Positions 8,606-16,796 of a DNA stretch of 38,951 bases are shown here, piece after piece. This DNA is from Hyphomicrobiales bacterium (lineage in GTDB: Bacteria > Pseudomonadota > Alphaproteobacteria > Rhizobiales > Rhizobiaceae): the NCBI GenBank assembly GCA_900473185.1, contig UCKU01000038.1, forward strand, positions 1 through 38,951, in the 5' to 3' direction. How positions within the stretch are numbered: the first letter of the stretch is position 1; every line of letters begins with the position of its first letter. Below the pieces are notes generated by a model. It was not told the DNA's origin. It saw only the letters and a list, made by a program, of their open reading frames with translations, and did no database searches. A program made the translations under genes and the position numbers.

Positions 8606-9241
8606 ATGGCTACTGTCGTCTCTATCTGCAATCTCGCCCTTTCCAATATCGGCAAGGACAATATCAACGATCTCACCGAAAAGAGCGCCGAGGCGCGGGC
8701 TTGCAATCAGTTCTATGCGCAGACCCGCGATGTGCTGCTGCAATCATTCCCTTGGGCTGCGGCGGGCAAGACGCTGGCACTCGGCGCGCTCGACAATGAC
8801 AAGCCGGGTGTGTGGCGCCACGCCTATGCACGGCCGGCCGATTGCCTGCAGATCCGCTGGATCAGGCCGCGTTATTCCGGTGATGCAGCCAATCCGCCTG
8901 AAACGCTCAACCCCGATCTCGATGAAGCGGGACGCGAGATGCAATATGCTTATGCGCTGGAGGGCGACCGGCTCTATTGCGATCTCTCGCCGGCGCTGCT
9001 GCGTTATACAAGCCGGCTGACCGACCCGACGAAATATTCGCCGCTCTTCATCGAGGCGCTCGCCTGGCATCTGGCGGTGCGCCTTGCCATGCCGCTGACG
9101 CGCGATCCGAAGATCCGCGCCGATGCGATGGCGCTGGCTCAGAATAGCCAGCGGGCGGCCGAGCAGGCCGAGGCCAATCAGGTGAGGCACACGAGCGAGA
9201 ATTTCGTGAGCGAGCTGATTGCGGTGCGCACCCATGGCTGA
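8606..9241 (+). CDS. Phage tail tubular protein A (T7 gp11-like)
   Basis: The protein has 211 residues with SD AAGAGG before the ATG. Features typical of podovirus gp11-like adaptors include the start MATVVSICNLALSNIG, then EKSAEARACNQFYAQTRDVLLQSFPWAAA, a small-residue N-terminal bundle that docks on the portal, and WRHAYARPADCLQIRWI. The C-terminal helical part (EALAWHLAVRLAMPLTRD) is also typical. In T7, gp11 forms the dodecameric ring between portal and nozzle. It is the first gene of a tightly packed module: the ATG of the gp12-like gene overlaps its end. It is full length. Confidence 0.85.
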   Translation: MATVVSICNLALSNIGKDNINDLTEKSAEARACNQFYAQTRDVLLQSFPWAAAGKTLALGALDNDKPGVWRHAYARPADCLQIRWIRPRYSGDAANPPETLNPDLDEAGREMQYAYALEGDRLYCDLSPALLRYTSRLTDPTKYSPLFIEALAWHLAVRLAMPLTRDPKIRADAMALAQNSQRAAEQAEANQVRHTSENFVSELIAVRTHG

Positions 9242-11333
9242 TTTCCGCGCCTACCAGCCCTCCTTCACCGCCGGCGAACTTTCGCCCGCCCTCGGCGCCC
9301 GTGTCGATCTCACCAAATATCAGAGCGGCCTGCGCACGGCGCTGAATGTCTTCGTGCATCCGCATGGCGGTGTCTCCAATCGGGCCGGACTGCAATTCAT
9401 CCACGAGATCAAGGACAGCTCGAAACAGGCTCGGCTGATCCGCTTCCAGTTCAACACCGAGCAGACCTATATCCTCGAATTCGGCGACAAATACATCCGC
9501 ATTTTCCGCGATGGCGGGCTGGTGCTGACGGGCGCCGCCCCCTACGAGGTTGCGACCGCCTATACGGCAGCAGACGTGCAGGACCTCGTCTTCGTGCAGG
9601 AAGCCGATGTGCTCTACCTCTGCCACGTCAATCACCCCGTGCGCAAACTCGGGCGGCTGGCCGACAACAACTGGACGCTGACGACGGTCCAGTTCAAGCC
9701 GTTGATCAACCCGCCGGCGGGAACCCCTGTCGTCACCAAGCCGGGTGACACAGCAGGCAAGCCCGGCTATGTGGCAACCACATACCGTTACTGCGTCTCC
9801 GCCGTTGCCGACAGCGGCGAGGAAAGTCTGCCGTCCAATGCCGGCGCCACCGTCAACGACCTCGCCATCCAGGGCGGCATCAATCGCGTGACCTGGGCGG
9901 CGGTGTCGGGTGCGGCACGCTACATCGTCTACCGCGACGACAACGGCATTTTCGGCTACGTTGGCGGCACGACGGGCCTGAGCTTCGATGACGAGAACAT
10001 CACGCCCGATCTCTCCGACACGCCGCAGGGCGGCCGCAACCCCTTCAATGCGGCGGGCAATTATCCGCGTTGCGTCACCTTCATCGAGCAGCGCCTGGCC
10101 TTCGCCTCGACACAAAACGACCCGCAAGCCGTCTGGCTCAGCCAATCCGCCAATTACGAAAATTTCGGCGTCTCCTCGCCCGCCAAGGCAAGTGACGCCG
10201 TGACCTTCCGCATCCGCGCCCGGCAGGTGAACGAAATCCGCTCGATGATTTCGGTGCGCGGGTTGCTGCTGCTGACATCAGGTTCCGAATGGATCGTCAC
10301 CGGCGGCTCGACCTCCGATGCGATTTCGCCCTCCGCCATCAAGCTCGATAACCAGGGTTATCGTGGTGCCGCCAAGGTGCAGCCGATCGTCGTCGGCAAT
10401 ACCGTGCTTTTTGCCCAGCGCCTTGGCGGCGTGGTGCGCGATTTCTCCTATGACTATACGCAGGACAGTTATGTCGGGAAGGATCTGACCATCCTTGCCC
10501 GCCACCTCTTCAAGGGCCGGGAGATATCAGCCTGGGATTATGCGCAGGCGCCCGATTCCGTCGTCTGGGTGGTGCTCGATGACGGGGCGCTGGTGTCGCT
10601 GACCTACATGAAGGAGCAGGATGTCTGGGCCTGGACCCGCCATGAAAGCGGTCCCGGCAACGATGCCTTCTTCGAGGATGTAACCGTGATCGAGGAAGAT
10701 GGCGAGGACGTGCCCTATTTCATCATCCGTCGCACGATCAATGGCACACAGAAGCGCTACATCGAGCGGCTGCACAGCCGCGCCTTCGAGGATGTGCAGG
10801 ACGCCTTCTTCGTCGATTGCGGCCTCACCTATTCCGGCCCGCCGGCCACCACGCTGAGCGGGCTTTCCCATCTCGAAGGCCAGGAGCTCGTGGCGCTCGC
10901 AGACGGCAACGTCGTGCGCAATCTCACCGTCACGGGTGGCAGCGTGCGGCTGCAGAACGCCGCCTCGAAAATCCATATCGGCCTGCCGGTGACGGCGGCG
11001 ATTGAGACACTCGACCTCGATGTCGGCCAGGTGCAGGGCCTCGGCACTGTGCAGGGCCGCTCGAAATCCGTCTCCGAAGTAACCTTCCGGGTGGAAAACA
11101 CCCGCGGCATCTTCACCGGACCTGAAGACGGCGAACGCGACGGCGGCACGCTGGTGGAATACAAGCAGCGCCGCAACGAAAACTGGAACGAGGCAATCAG
11201 CCTCTATACCGGCGATCTCACCATCACCCCGTATTGGGACTGGAGCACCAGCGGCGCCATGTGGGTGAAGCAGTTCGACCCGCTGCCGATGACCATTCTC
11301 TCCATCATGCCGGATGTCACCCTTGGCCGCTGA
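9234..11333 (+). CDS. Phage tail tubular protein B (T7 gp12-like)
   Basis: The protein has 699 residues. I chose the ATG at 9234 because it overlaps the stop of the gp11-like gene by 8 bp, a translational-coupling arrangement. The N-terminus (ADFRAYQPSFTAGELSPALG, then ALNVFVHPHGGVSNRAGLQF) is the hallmark of phage nozzle/tail-tubular proteins of podoviruses and their relatives. Beta-rich segments follow, including a fibronectin-like region around residues 160-260 (YRYCVSAVADSGEESLPSNA). It should form the hexameric nozzle that closes the short tail and carries the fibres. It is open over its full length with no sign of decay. Confidence 0.85.
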   Translation: MADFRAYQPSFTAGELSPALGARVDLTKYQSGLRTALNVFVHPHGGVSNRAGLQFIHEIKDSSKQARLIRFQFNTEQTYILEFGDKYIRIFRDGGLVLTGAAPYEVATAYTAADVQDLVFVQEADVLYLCHVNHPVRKLGRLADNNWTLTTVQFKPLINPPAGTPVVTKPGDTAGKPGYVATTYRYCVSAVADSGEESLPSNAGATVNDLAIQGGINRVTWAAVSGAARYIVYRDDNGIFGYVGGTTGLSFDDENITPDLSDTPQGGRNPFNAAGNYPRCVTFIEQRLAFASTQNDPQAVWLSQSANYENFGVSSPAKASDAVTFRIRARQVNEIRSMISVRGLLLLTSGSEWIVTGGSTSDAISPSAIKLDNQGYRGAAKVQPIVVGNTVLFAQRLGGVVRDFSYDYTQDSYVGKDLTILARHLFKGREISAWDYAQAPDSVVWVVLDDGALVSLTYMKEQDVWAWTRHESGPGNDAFFEDVTVIEEDGEDVPYFIIRRTINGTQKRYIERLHSRAFEDVQDAFFVDCGLTYSGPPATTLSGLSHLEGQELVALADGNVVRNLTVTGGSVRLQNAASKIHIGLPVTAAIETLDLDVGQVQGLGTVQGRSKSVSEVTFRVENTRGIFTGPEDGERDGGTLVEYKQRRNENWNEAISLYTGDLTITPYWDWSTSGAMWVKQFDPLPMTILSIMPDVTLGR

Positions 11334-11790
11334 TATCCGCATTATCGAGGCGCGGCCCGATCATATCAGGCAGATTGCCGCGCGCATGCGCGCCGCCGAC
11401 CGCGACGAGGTCTTCGCCGCCTCCGGCCGCTCGCCGCTTTCGGCGCTGACCTTCTCCTACCGCCATTCCTCTCAGGCGTGGACCGCGCTTTTCGACGGAC
11501 GGCCGGAGGTGATGTGGGGTGTCGGCGACATCAACATCCTCACCGGCATCGGCGCGCCCTGGCTGCTCGGCACCGATGCGGTGGAGAAGAATTTTCGAGG
11601 CTTCCTTCGGATATCCAAGGATTGGCCGGCTCAACTGTTGAGCCGCTATCGCTTGCTCCGAAACTTCGTGGATGCGCGCAATACGATCTCGCTGCGCTGG
11701 CTCGAATGGCTGGGTTTTCGGCTGTTCGAACCGGTGGAGATCAACGGCCATCCGTTCCGGCTGTTCGAAATGGGAGAAGCGGATGTGTGA
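11314..11790 (+). CDS. gp13-like phage protein (DUF2833-type)
   Basis: The protein has 158 residues. The ATG at 11314 lies 20 bp inside the end of the gp12-like gene; a TTG at 11323 is an alternative. The fold looks GNAT-like (IEARPDHIRQIAARMRAADR, ..., NTISLRWLEWLGFRLFEP). The block VMWGVGDINILTGIGAPWLL followed by GTDAVEKN is characteristic of the DUF2833 family to which T7 gp13 belongs. In T7, gp13 is needed for assembly of the internal core. Its position between gp12-like and gp14-like genes copies the T7 order exactly. Confidence 0.75.
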   Translation: MSPLAADIRIIEARPDHIRQIAARMRAADRDEVFAASGRSPLSALTFSYRHSSQAWTALFDGRPEVMWGVGDINILTGIGAPWLLGTDAVEKNFRGFLRISKDWPAQLLSRYRLLRNFVDARNTISLRWLEWLGFRLFEPVEINGHPFRLFEMGEADV

Positions 11791-12286
11791 TCTTGGTCTG
11801 GCGCTGACATTGGGCTCGACGCTTCTGGGTGCTGCCGGCCAGGTGCAGCAGGCAAAGGCGACCAGCGAGGCGAACAAATACAACGCCCAGGTCGCCGAAA
11901 TGAACGCGCAGATCGCCGACAAGCAGGCGAAGGATGCGATCGAGCGCGGCAAGCAGGAAGAGCAGCAGAAGCGCCTGCAGACCTCCCAGCTCGAAGGCCG
12001 CCAGAAAGCCGCGATCGCCGCAAACGGCATCGACCTCTCCTTCGGCTCGCCGCTGGATACGATCGTCGATACCGCCAAGATGGGCGAGATCGATGCGCTG
12101 AACGTGCGCACCAATGCCTATCGCGAAGCCTATGGCTACAAGGTGCAGGGCACCAACCAGCTGGCGAGCGCCAAACTCGACCGCATGCGCGCCGACGCCG
12201 CCGTCAAGGGCGGCTATCTCGAAGCCTTCGGAACGATCCTCGGCGATGCGGGCAAAGTTTATACTCAGGCCAAGGGCTTGGGTTAG
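11783..12286 (+). CDS. Phage internal virion protein (gp14-like)
   Basis: The protein has 167 residues. ATG 11783 overlaps the previous stop by 8 bp and has the SD GGGAGAAG. The N-terminus is small-residue rich and hydrophobic (LGLALTLGSTLLGAAGQ), followed by a long polar coiled coil (KATSEANKYNAQVAEMNAQI to about residue 75). Then comes a conserved block, AIAANGIDLSFGSPLDTIVD, typical of podovirus internal-core proteins. In T7, gp14 is ejected into the outer membrane to form a pore for DNA entry. The gene is intact. Confidence 0.75.
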   Translation: MCDLGLALTLGSTLLGAAGQVQQAKATSEANKYNAQVAEMNAQIADKQAKDAIERGKQEEQQKRLQTSQLEGRQKAAIAANGIDLSFGSPLDTIVDTAKMGEIDALNVRTNAYREAYGYKVQGTNQLASAKLDRMRADAAVKGGYLEAFGTILGDAGKVYTQAKGLG

Positions 12287-12290
12287 TAAG

Positions 12291-12345
12291 CAATTCCAGC
12301 AAACTGTGCCGCAGCTTTGCGTCCGAAATTGCGGGAAACAAAAAA
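12291..12345 (+). repeat. Dispersed palindromic repeat, copy 1
   Basis: The unit starts CAATTCCAGCAAA, has a GTCCGAAATTGCGG middle and ends GAAACAAAAA. Two more copies in the same orientation lie at 25923-25977 and 25981-26037. The AATTCC...(G)GAATT ends can form a stem-loop. Each copy sits just after a stop codon of a phage-type gene. Confidence 0.6.
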
Positions 12346-12357
12346 TTGAGGTTCTGA

Positions 12358-12858
12358 ATGCCGACCGTTCCCACCTATCAGGACACCCAGCAGCATGTCG
12401 CGCTTCGCCCCGAATATACCGAGGGTTTGGCGGCCAGTGCTGACGCCGATGCCTTTGGCGCCGCGATCGGCCGTGGCATACAGAATGCAGCAACCGGCCT
12501 CGGCACGCTGGCCGATGCCGTAGCGAAAGTCGAGCAGCAGGACAATGCCAACGCCGCCAAGGATCGCCAACCGAAATTCGGCGACTGGTCGCGCGAAGCG
12601 CTTCATGGCAACGGCGGCTTCCTGACGCTGACCGGCCGCACCGGCGTGGAAGGCCGCGCCACCTTCGAAAAGCTTGCCGAGCAGAAGCGCGCTGAATTCG
12701 GCAAGGGCCTGATGCCGGGTGCCGCCCGCGCCTATGACGAGGCAGCGATCAAGGCGCCTGCTGTCACGGCCGCGAACCGGGCCATCTGCCCGGTGACGAG
12801 GCAAAACCGTCTCGCCGCTCGAGGTGGATTGGCTAGGTCAGGCCGACAACCTTCCTGA
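12358..12858 (+). pseudogene. Truncated internal virion protein (relic of gp15/16-like N-terminus)
   Basis: The gene has a good start (SD TTGAGGT, ATG 12358), but only ~140 residues resemble a known protein. VPTYQDTQQHVALRPEYTEG and ADAFGAAIGRGIQNAATGLG parallel the N-terminus of the 963-residue protein on the minus strand (VPLYQENQDRVALRPEYTET; ADAFGSAIGKGLQSVASGMD). That intact homologue continues for another ~820 residues. Here similarity stops near residue 140 and the frame runs out in a basic tail (NRLAARGGLARSGRQ). It therefore looks like a deletion remnant directly joined to the tail fibre region. It might still be translated as a short protein. Confidence 0.7.
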
Positions 12859-12873
12859 GCCTATGGTTCAGGA
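12851..12873 (+). terminator. Hairpin upstream of the tail fibre gene
   Basis: A short stem TTCCTGA / TCAGGAA with a 9-base loop follows the relic gene and precedes the tail fibre SD. There is no T-run, so it may be an mRNA-processing or weak attenuation structure rather than a strong terminator. Confidence 0.3.
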
Positions 12874-12891
12874 AACCAGAGGTACAATCAC

Positions 12892-14511
12892 ATGACCATT
12901 TCGAGCGAGATAAACCGATCCGGCCCCTATAATGGGGACGGCATCGCCACGGCTTTCGAATACAAGTTCAAAATCCTGGAGCCCCGTCATCTGCAGGTGA
13001 TCCGGACGGATGCATCGGGCACGGATTCAATCCTGGTGCTCGACGCCGATTACACTGTGACCGGCATCGGCAACGATGGCGGCGGAAGCGCGGTCATCAT
13101 CCCCGCTCCAGCGAACGGCACCAAGATTACTTTGCTGCTGGACGTACCCTTCACCCAGGAAACAGACCTGGAAAACCAGGGCGCCTATTATGCGGAAACC
13201 GTCGAGCAGGCGCTTGACCTCGTTGTGATGAGGCTCCAGCAACTCAAGGAAAGAGCAGCCCGCGCAGTCACCATTCCACCGTCATTTGATTCAGCAACGA
13301 TCGACAAGCTGATTGCAGACGTTCTGACGCTCAGCGACAAAGGCGATGCGCTGGAGGCCGTTGCCGCCGTCTCGCAATATCTGGAGACCGTGGCTGATAT
13401 TGCTGATGACATTCCTGATGTTGCCGGCCTGACGCAGACCGCCCAGCAGAAGGCCGCGGAAGCCGCTCAGTCGGCAACGAGTGCAAATGCCAGCTCCAGC
13501 CTCGCGACCGCCTACGCAACGAATCCGGAAGATGTCGCGATCCCCGGTCCGGGCGGACTGTTTTCCGCCTTTCATTGGTATCGGAAGACGCTGGCGATCT
13601 ACAACGACGTCGCCAATACCCTGGCCGGCTGGCTTCACGGCGCGGCGGCAAAGACCGACATCGTGGATGGCGACGAGTTCGCCATTGCCGACAGCGCGAC
13701 AGGCTGGGGCCTGAAGAAGGTTCTAGCGGGCAGCATTGTCAAATATGTGGCGTCGGCACTCGGGCTGGATTTCATGGTCGGCTTCATCCCGGCCTGGGTA
13801 AGCGCCACGTCCATCACGATCGGCCTCGGCGTCGGCTTCTTCGGCGGCAAGCGGCATGTCACAACTGTCGATACCACGCGGCAGCTTTCGGCCACCTTTG
13901 GCACGGGCACGGGTCTCCTTGATACCGGCGTGGTGCAGGCCTCCAAGACCTATTTCATTTACGCTATCAGGAAGATGACGACTGGCGAGACTGACTTTGT
14001 GGCGTCTCTCAGCGCTGCCGAAGGAGGCGTCTCTCCGACCAACCTGACCGGCTGGGAGTTGCTCCCCGGTAGTCGTGTGGGCATCCTGTTGACCAACGCC
14101 AGCGCTCAAATCTACCGATTCAAGCAGACCGGGAACTTCGTCCAGACAATCGCATCGACTGAGATCAATACCTCGGGTGCGTTCACAAACGACAATATGA
14201 GGTTTGCCTTCTGGCCTGTCGGAGTTCCGGTCCTAGGGCGGGCAAACAGCAATATCGTGGCCAACAGCACCAACGGCGTTATTACCCTCAAAGGTGGTGT
14301 TGCGACAGCGGCTGACGCGGTGGGCGAAAACGAGCTACTTGTCCAAGCCAACAACGGGACTGGCACCATCGCTATCGGCGACACATGGGATATCCGCACC
14401 CGAGCTGATGGGACCTTTCGCCTTGCGGGATCCAGCCCGGGCGGCCTCATCAACATCAGCATTTCTTCGTCCGGATGGACTGACTACACTTGTAAGAGGC
14501 TATGGGGATGA
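12892..14511 (+). CDS. Phage tail fibre protein
   Basis: The protein has 539 residues with an ATG after CCAGAGG at suitable spacing. The N-terminus (NRSGPYNGDGIATAFEYKFK, LDADYTVTGIGNDGGGSAVI, PFTQETDLENQGAYYAETVE, QALDLVVMRLQQLKERAARA) is the anchor domain that attaches T7 gp17-type fibres to the tail. It is followed by a helical, alanine/serine-rich shaft (QQKAAEAAQSATSANASSSL). The C-terminal ~290 residues are beta-rich, contain few charged repeats and end in a receptor-binding-like region (SISSSGWTDYTCKRLW). The anchor is family-typical; the C-terminal specificity domain cannot be assigned. It is followed by an ATGA-overlapping small gene. Confidence 0.8.
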   Translation: MTISSEINRSGPYNGDGIATAFEYKFKILEPRHLQVIRTDASGTDSILVLDADYTVTGIGNDGGGSAVIIPAPANGTKITLLLDVPFTQETDLENQGAYYAETVEQALDLVVMRLQQLKERAARAVTIPPSFDSATIDKLIADVLTLSDKGDALEAVAAVSQYLETVADIADDIPDVAGLTQTAQQKAAEAAQSATSANASSSLATAYATNPEDVAIPGPGGLFSAFHWYRKTLAIYNDVANTLAGWLHGAAAKTDIVDGDEFAIADSATGWGLKKVLAGSIVKYVASALGLDFMVGFIPAWVSATSITIGLGVGFFGGKRHVTTVDTTRQLSATFGTGTGLLDTGVVQASKTYFIYAIRKMTTGETDFVASLSAAEGGVSPTNLTGWELLPGSRVGILLTNASAQIYRFKQTGNFVQTIASTEINTSGAFTNDNMRFAFWPVGVPVLGRANSNIVANSTNGVITLKGGVATAADAVGENELLVQANNGTGTIAIGDTWDIRTRADGTFRLAGSSPGGLINISISSSGWTDYTCKRLWG

Positions 14512-14918
14512 CAACAGTTTACATTGACCAGGATACTGACGGGAATATCAGGGGGATCTATGCCCGCGACCAGATTGGGCTTTCGCTCGTCCCTCATGAC
14601 GACCAAGAGCCCGCCATCGCCAAATTCCTCCGCGACCCCCTCGGCCTCGAAGACGCCTTCCCTTCCCTCAAGAAATGGCAACTCTGGCTCGCCGCACTCG
14701 AACTCGAACCGCCGGTTTTCAAGGCCGATATCCTCTCCCTCGTCAACTGCATGGCTGACATGTCATTGAAGGACAAGGAAATCGTGCGCATTATGATCGA
14801 GGACGCCCAAGAATATTCCCGCAAAGATCCCCGCATCGATCTGCTCGCGGTGGCCATGGGCATTCCGCCGAACCAGATGGACGATCTCTGGAAATGGGCG
14901 GCCCAGATCGAGCCTTGA
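14508..14918 (+). CDS. Small protein coupled to the tail fibre
   Basis: The protein has 136 residues. I chose ATG 14508 because it forms an ATGA overlap with the fibre stop (14509-14511) and lies 8 bases after AAGAGG; the ATG at 14502 is too close to that SD. It is acidic and helical (VYIDQDTDGNIRGIYARDQI ... KKWQLWLAALELEPPVFKAD), with no recognised domain. Position and coupling suggest a fibre-assembly or fibre-associated protein, but that is inference from context. Confidence 0.65.
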   Translation: MTTVYIDQDTDGNIRGIYARDQIGLSLVPHDDQEPAIAKFLRDPLGLEDAFPSLKKWQLWLAALELEPPVFKADILSLVNCMADMSLKDKEIVRIMIEDAQEYSRKDPRIDLLAVAMGIPPNQMDDLWKWAAQIEP

Positions 14919-14944
14919 TGATGTGAGCTGTCCTAAAATAGCTG

Positions 14945-14974
14945 GCGGGGACCAGCCAATCCGGCCGGCCCCGC
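14945..14974. terminator. Bidirectional hairpin between convergent genes
   Basis: GCGGGG (14945-14950) pairs with CCCCGC (14969-14974), with extra possible pairs inside. It lies between the convergent stops of the fibre-associated gene (14918) and the VOC gene (14987). T-runs are absent. Confidence 0.35.
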
Positions 14975-14986
14975 TCGCCAATGACC

Positions 14987-15658
14987 TTATTGCGGCAGCG
15001 GCTTGCCGGTCTGCTCGGCCATCATATATTCCGCATACCAGTCCGGCCAGTTCTCATCATGCTTGCCGCCATTGCGCTTCTCATGCTCGCCATGCGCCGT
15101 GGCCGCGCGGCTGAGCGCTGTGGCAAGGTCTTTCGCCGTGCCGAAGGCGGCAAGGTCGGAGGTGATGCGGCCCGGCAGCCGGGCGGTGATTTCCTGGAAG
15201 AGCCAGCCGTTGCCGTCGGGGTCGCTGAAGGAAGCGAAGGAGCGGTAGCTGCCGCGATCAGGATCCGGGCCGCTGACCCGGCGCCGGCCGAAGAGATAGG
15301 GCATGTCGGGCCCGCTATAGACCTCTCCCTCGGGGTGGAAGGCCTCGCTGACCTCCACACCGCGCTCCCGCAACTCTTTGCGGGTCGCCTCGATATCGGA
15401 GACGATGAGATAGAGCCCCTGCGCGGAGCCCGGTGCCGCCGGTGTCACGTTTTTCCCGAAGATGACCGAAGCGTTCGAGCCCGGCGGTGTGAACTGGATC
15501 ACCCGGTAATTGTCACCAGAGGAATAATCGGCATCGAGGCGCCAGCCGAGCCCGCCGTAAAAGGCCTTGGCCCGGTCGACATCCGACACGGGCACGACGA
15601 TGATTTCCAGCTTCATCTCAGTGGTCCCGTTGCCGGGCATCATGTTTGCGTCGCTCAT
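14987..15658 (-). CDS. VOC/glyoxalase-family protein
   Basis: The protein has 223 residues from ATG 15658 (MSDANMMPGNG), which has the SD TGGAGAAG six bases upstream; in-frame ATGs further upstream are less well placed. The beta-alpha-beta-beta-beta VOC module is seen in KLEIIVVPVSDVDRAKAFYG, GDNYRVIQFTPPGSNASVIF, GLYLIVSDIEATRKELRERG and RSFASFSDPDGNGWLFQEIT. The C-terminal ~60 residues (HGEHEKRNGGKHDENWPDWY) are an added helical tail known from a subset of rhizobial VOC proteins. Metal ligand candidates are the second-module D/E residues, but the first-module His is unclear. It is probably a detoxification or stress protein; the substrate is unknown. Confidence 0.85.
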   Translation of the reverse strand: MSDANMMPGNGTTEMKLEIIVVPVSDVDRAKAFYGGLGWRLDADYSSGDNYRVIQFTPPGSNASVIFGKNVTPAAPGSAQGLYLIVSDIEATRKELRERGVEVSEAFHPEGEVYSGPDMPYLFGRRRVSGPDPDRGSYRSFASFSDPDGNGWLFQEITARLPGRITSDLAAFGTAKDLATALSRAATAHGEHEKRNGGKHDENWPDWYAEYMMAEQTGKPLPQ

Positions 15659-15745
15659 GATCTTCTCCATCATTGAGAATGATGGCGATGCGGCGAATGC
15701 ATCGCCCGCACCCACTCTACCACGTTGCGGGCCGATGATCTCTGC

Positions 15746-16663
15746 TCACGCCTCCCGCGGCATCGCCTTGACGAAATCGATGAAGGCGCGCAGTGGCGCC
15801 GGCACCAGCCGGCGGCCGGGATAGTAGAGGAAGGGGCCGGAAAAGCTTTCCCACCAGGGCTCCAGCACCGGCTCCAACGCACCGCTTTCGAAATAGGGTT
15901 TCAGCCAATCCTCGAAGGTGAAGACGACGCCGGTGCCGGCAACCGCCGCATCGACGGCGAGATCCGTGCCGCTGCCATTCTGGACGATCAGCGGGCTCGG
16001 CGGATCGACCCTGACGATCTCGCCATCGCGCTCGAACTCCCAGACCGGGATGGCGCGGCCGGCAAAACGCCCGCGGATGCAGGCATGTTGAAGCAGATCC
16101 CGCGGATGCTCCGGCCGCCCGTGTTCTGCGAGATAGGCGGATGAAGCACCGCCGGCATAACGCTGGATGCGCGGGCCGATTGGCACGGCAATCATGTCCT
16201 GTTCCAGCCGCTCGTCATAACGGATGCCTGCATCGCAGCCTGCGGCAATGATATCGACGAAATTCTCCTCGGTGACGATTTCGAGGCGGATATCCGGATA
16301 GCTTCTCAAGAACGCCGGCACGATGCGCGGCAGCACCAGTCGTGCCGCGCTGACGGGCACGTTGAGCTTCAGCGTTCCGGCCGGCCGATCGCGAAAATCC
16401 TTGACGAAATCGAGCGCCGCATTGATCTCGCTGAAGGCGGGGCCGAGCCGCTCCATCAGCCCGCGGCCGGCCTCGGTCGGCACCACGCTGCGTGTCGTGC
16501 GATTGAGCAGCCGAACGCCAAGTTCCGCTTCCAGCCGGCGCACCGCATCGCTGAGCGCCGATGAGCTCATATGCCCTGCCCGCTCCGCCTCGCGAAAACC
16601 GCCAGCCCTTGCCACGGCGAGAAAAGCGCTGACATCGCTGATTTCTGGCGAACCCTGCTTCAT
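15746..16663 (-). CDS. LysR-family transcriptional regulator
   Basis: The protein has 305 residues. The N-terminal HTH (ISDVSAFLAVARAGGFREAE ... SSSALSDAVRRLEAELGVRL, LNRTTRSVVPTEAG) is canonical for the LysR subgroup with RTTRSV. The effector domain includes GTLKLNVPVSAARLVLPRIV and CDAGIRYDERLEQDMIAVPI. It is divergent from the PdxI-like reductase (133 bp between starts), so it most likely regulates that gene. A perfect inverted repeat lies between them. This subgroup commonly pairs with aldo/keto reductases and other oxidoreductases. Confidence 0.93.
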   Translation of the reverse strand: MKQGSPEISDVSAFLAVARAGGFREAERAGHMSSSALSDAVRRLEAELGVRLLNRTTRSVVPTEAGRGLMERLGPAFSEINAALDFVKDFRDRPAGTLKLNVPVSAARLVLPRIVPAFLRSYPDIRLEIVTEENFVDIIAAGCDAGIRYDERLEQDMIAVPIGPRIQRYAGGASSAYLAEHGRPEHPRDLLQHACIRGRFAGRAIPVWEFERDGEIVRVDPPSPLIVQNGSGTDLAVDAAVAGTGVVFTFEDWLKPYFESGALEPVLEPWWESFSGPFLYYPGRRLVPAPLRAFIDFVKAMPREA

Positions 16664-16681
16664 AATCCTGACCTCACTGAT

Positions 16682-16699
16682 TGTCCTTCATACAGGACA
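16682..16699. promoter_or_regulatory. Candidate operator TGTCCT-N6-AGGACA
   Basis: A perfect 6-bp inverted repeat with a 6-bp spacer sits 18 bp upstream of the LysR start and about 100 bp before the reductase start. It is a plausible binding site for the adjacent LysR protein; its even spacing is not the textbook T-N11-A geometry. Confidence 0.4.
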
Positions 16700-16796
16700 G
16701 CCCGTCCGGATTATAGCCGATTGTCGCAGCAATGATACGGGCCTATCTCCCTCGTGCCTTCAATCGGGGCCTGCCTTCAATCGGAGAAGAGATTTG

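Noticed and set aside
9048..10145. Minus-strand open frame (365 codons) opposite the gp12-like gene
   Set aside because: Antisense to a recognised tail gene, no plausible start signal and no protein features.
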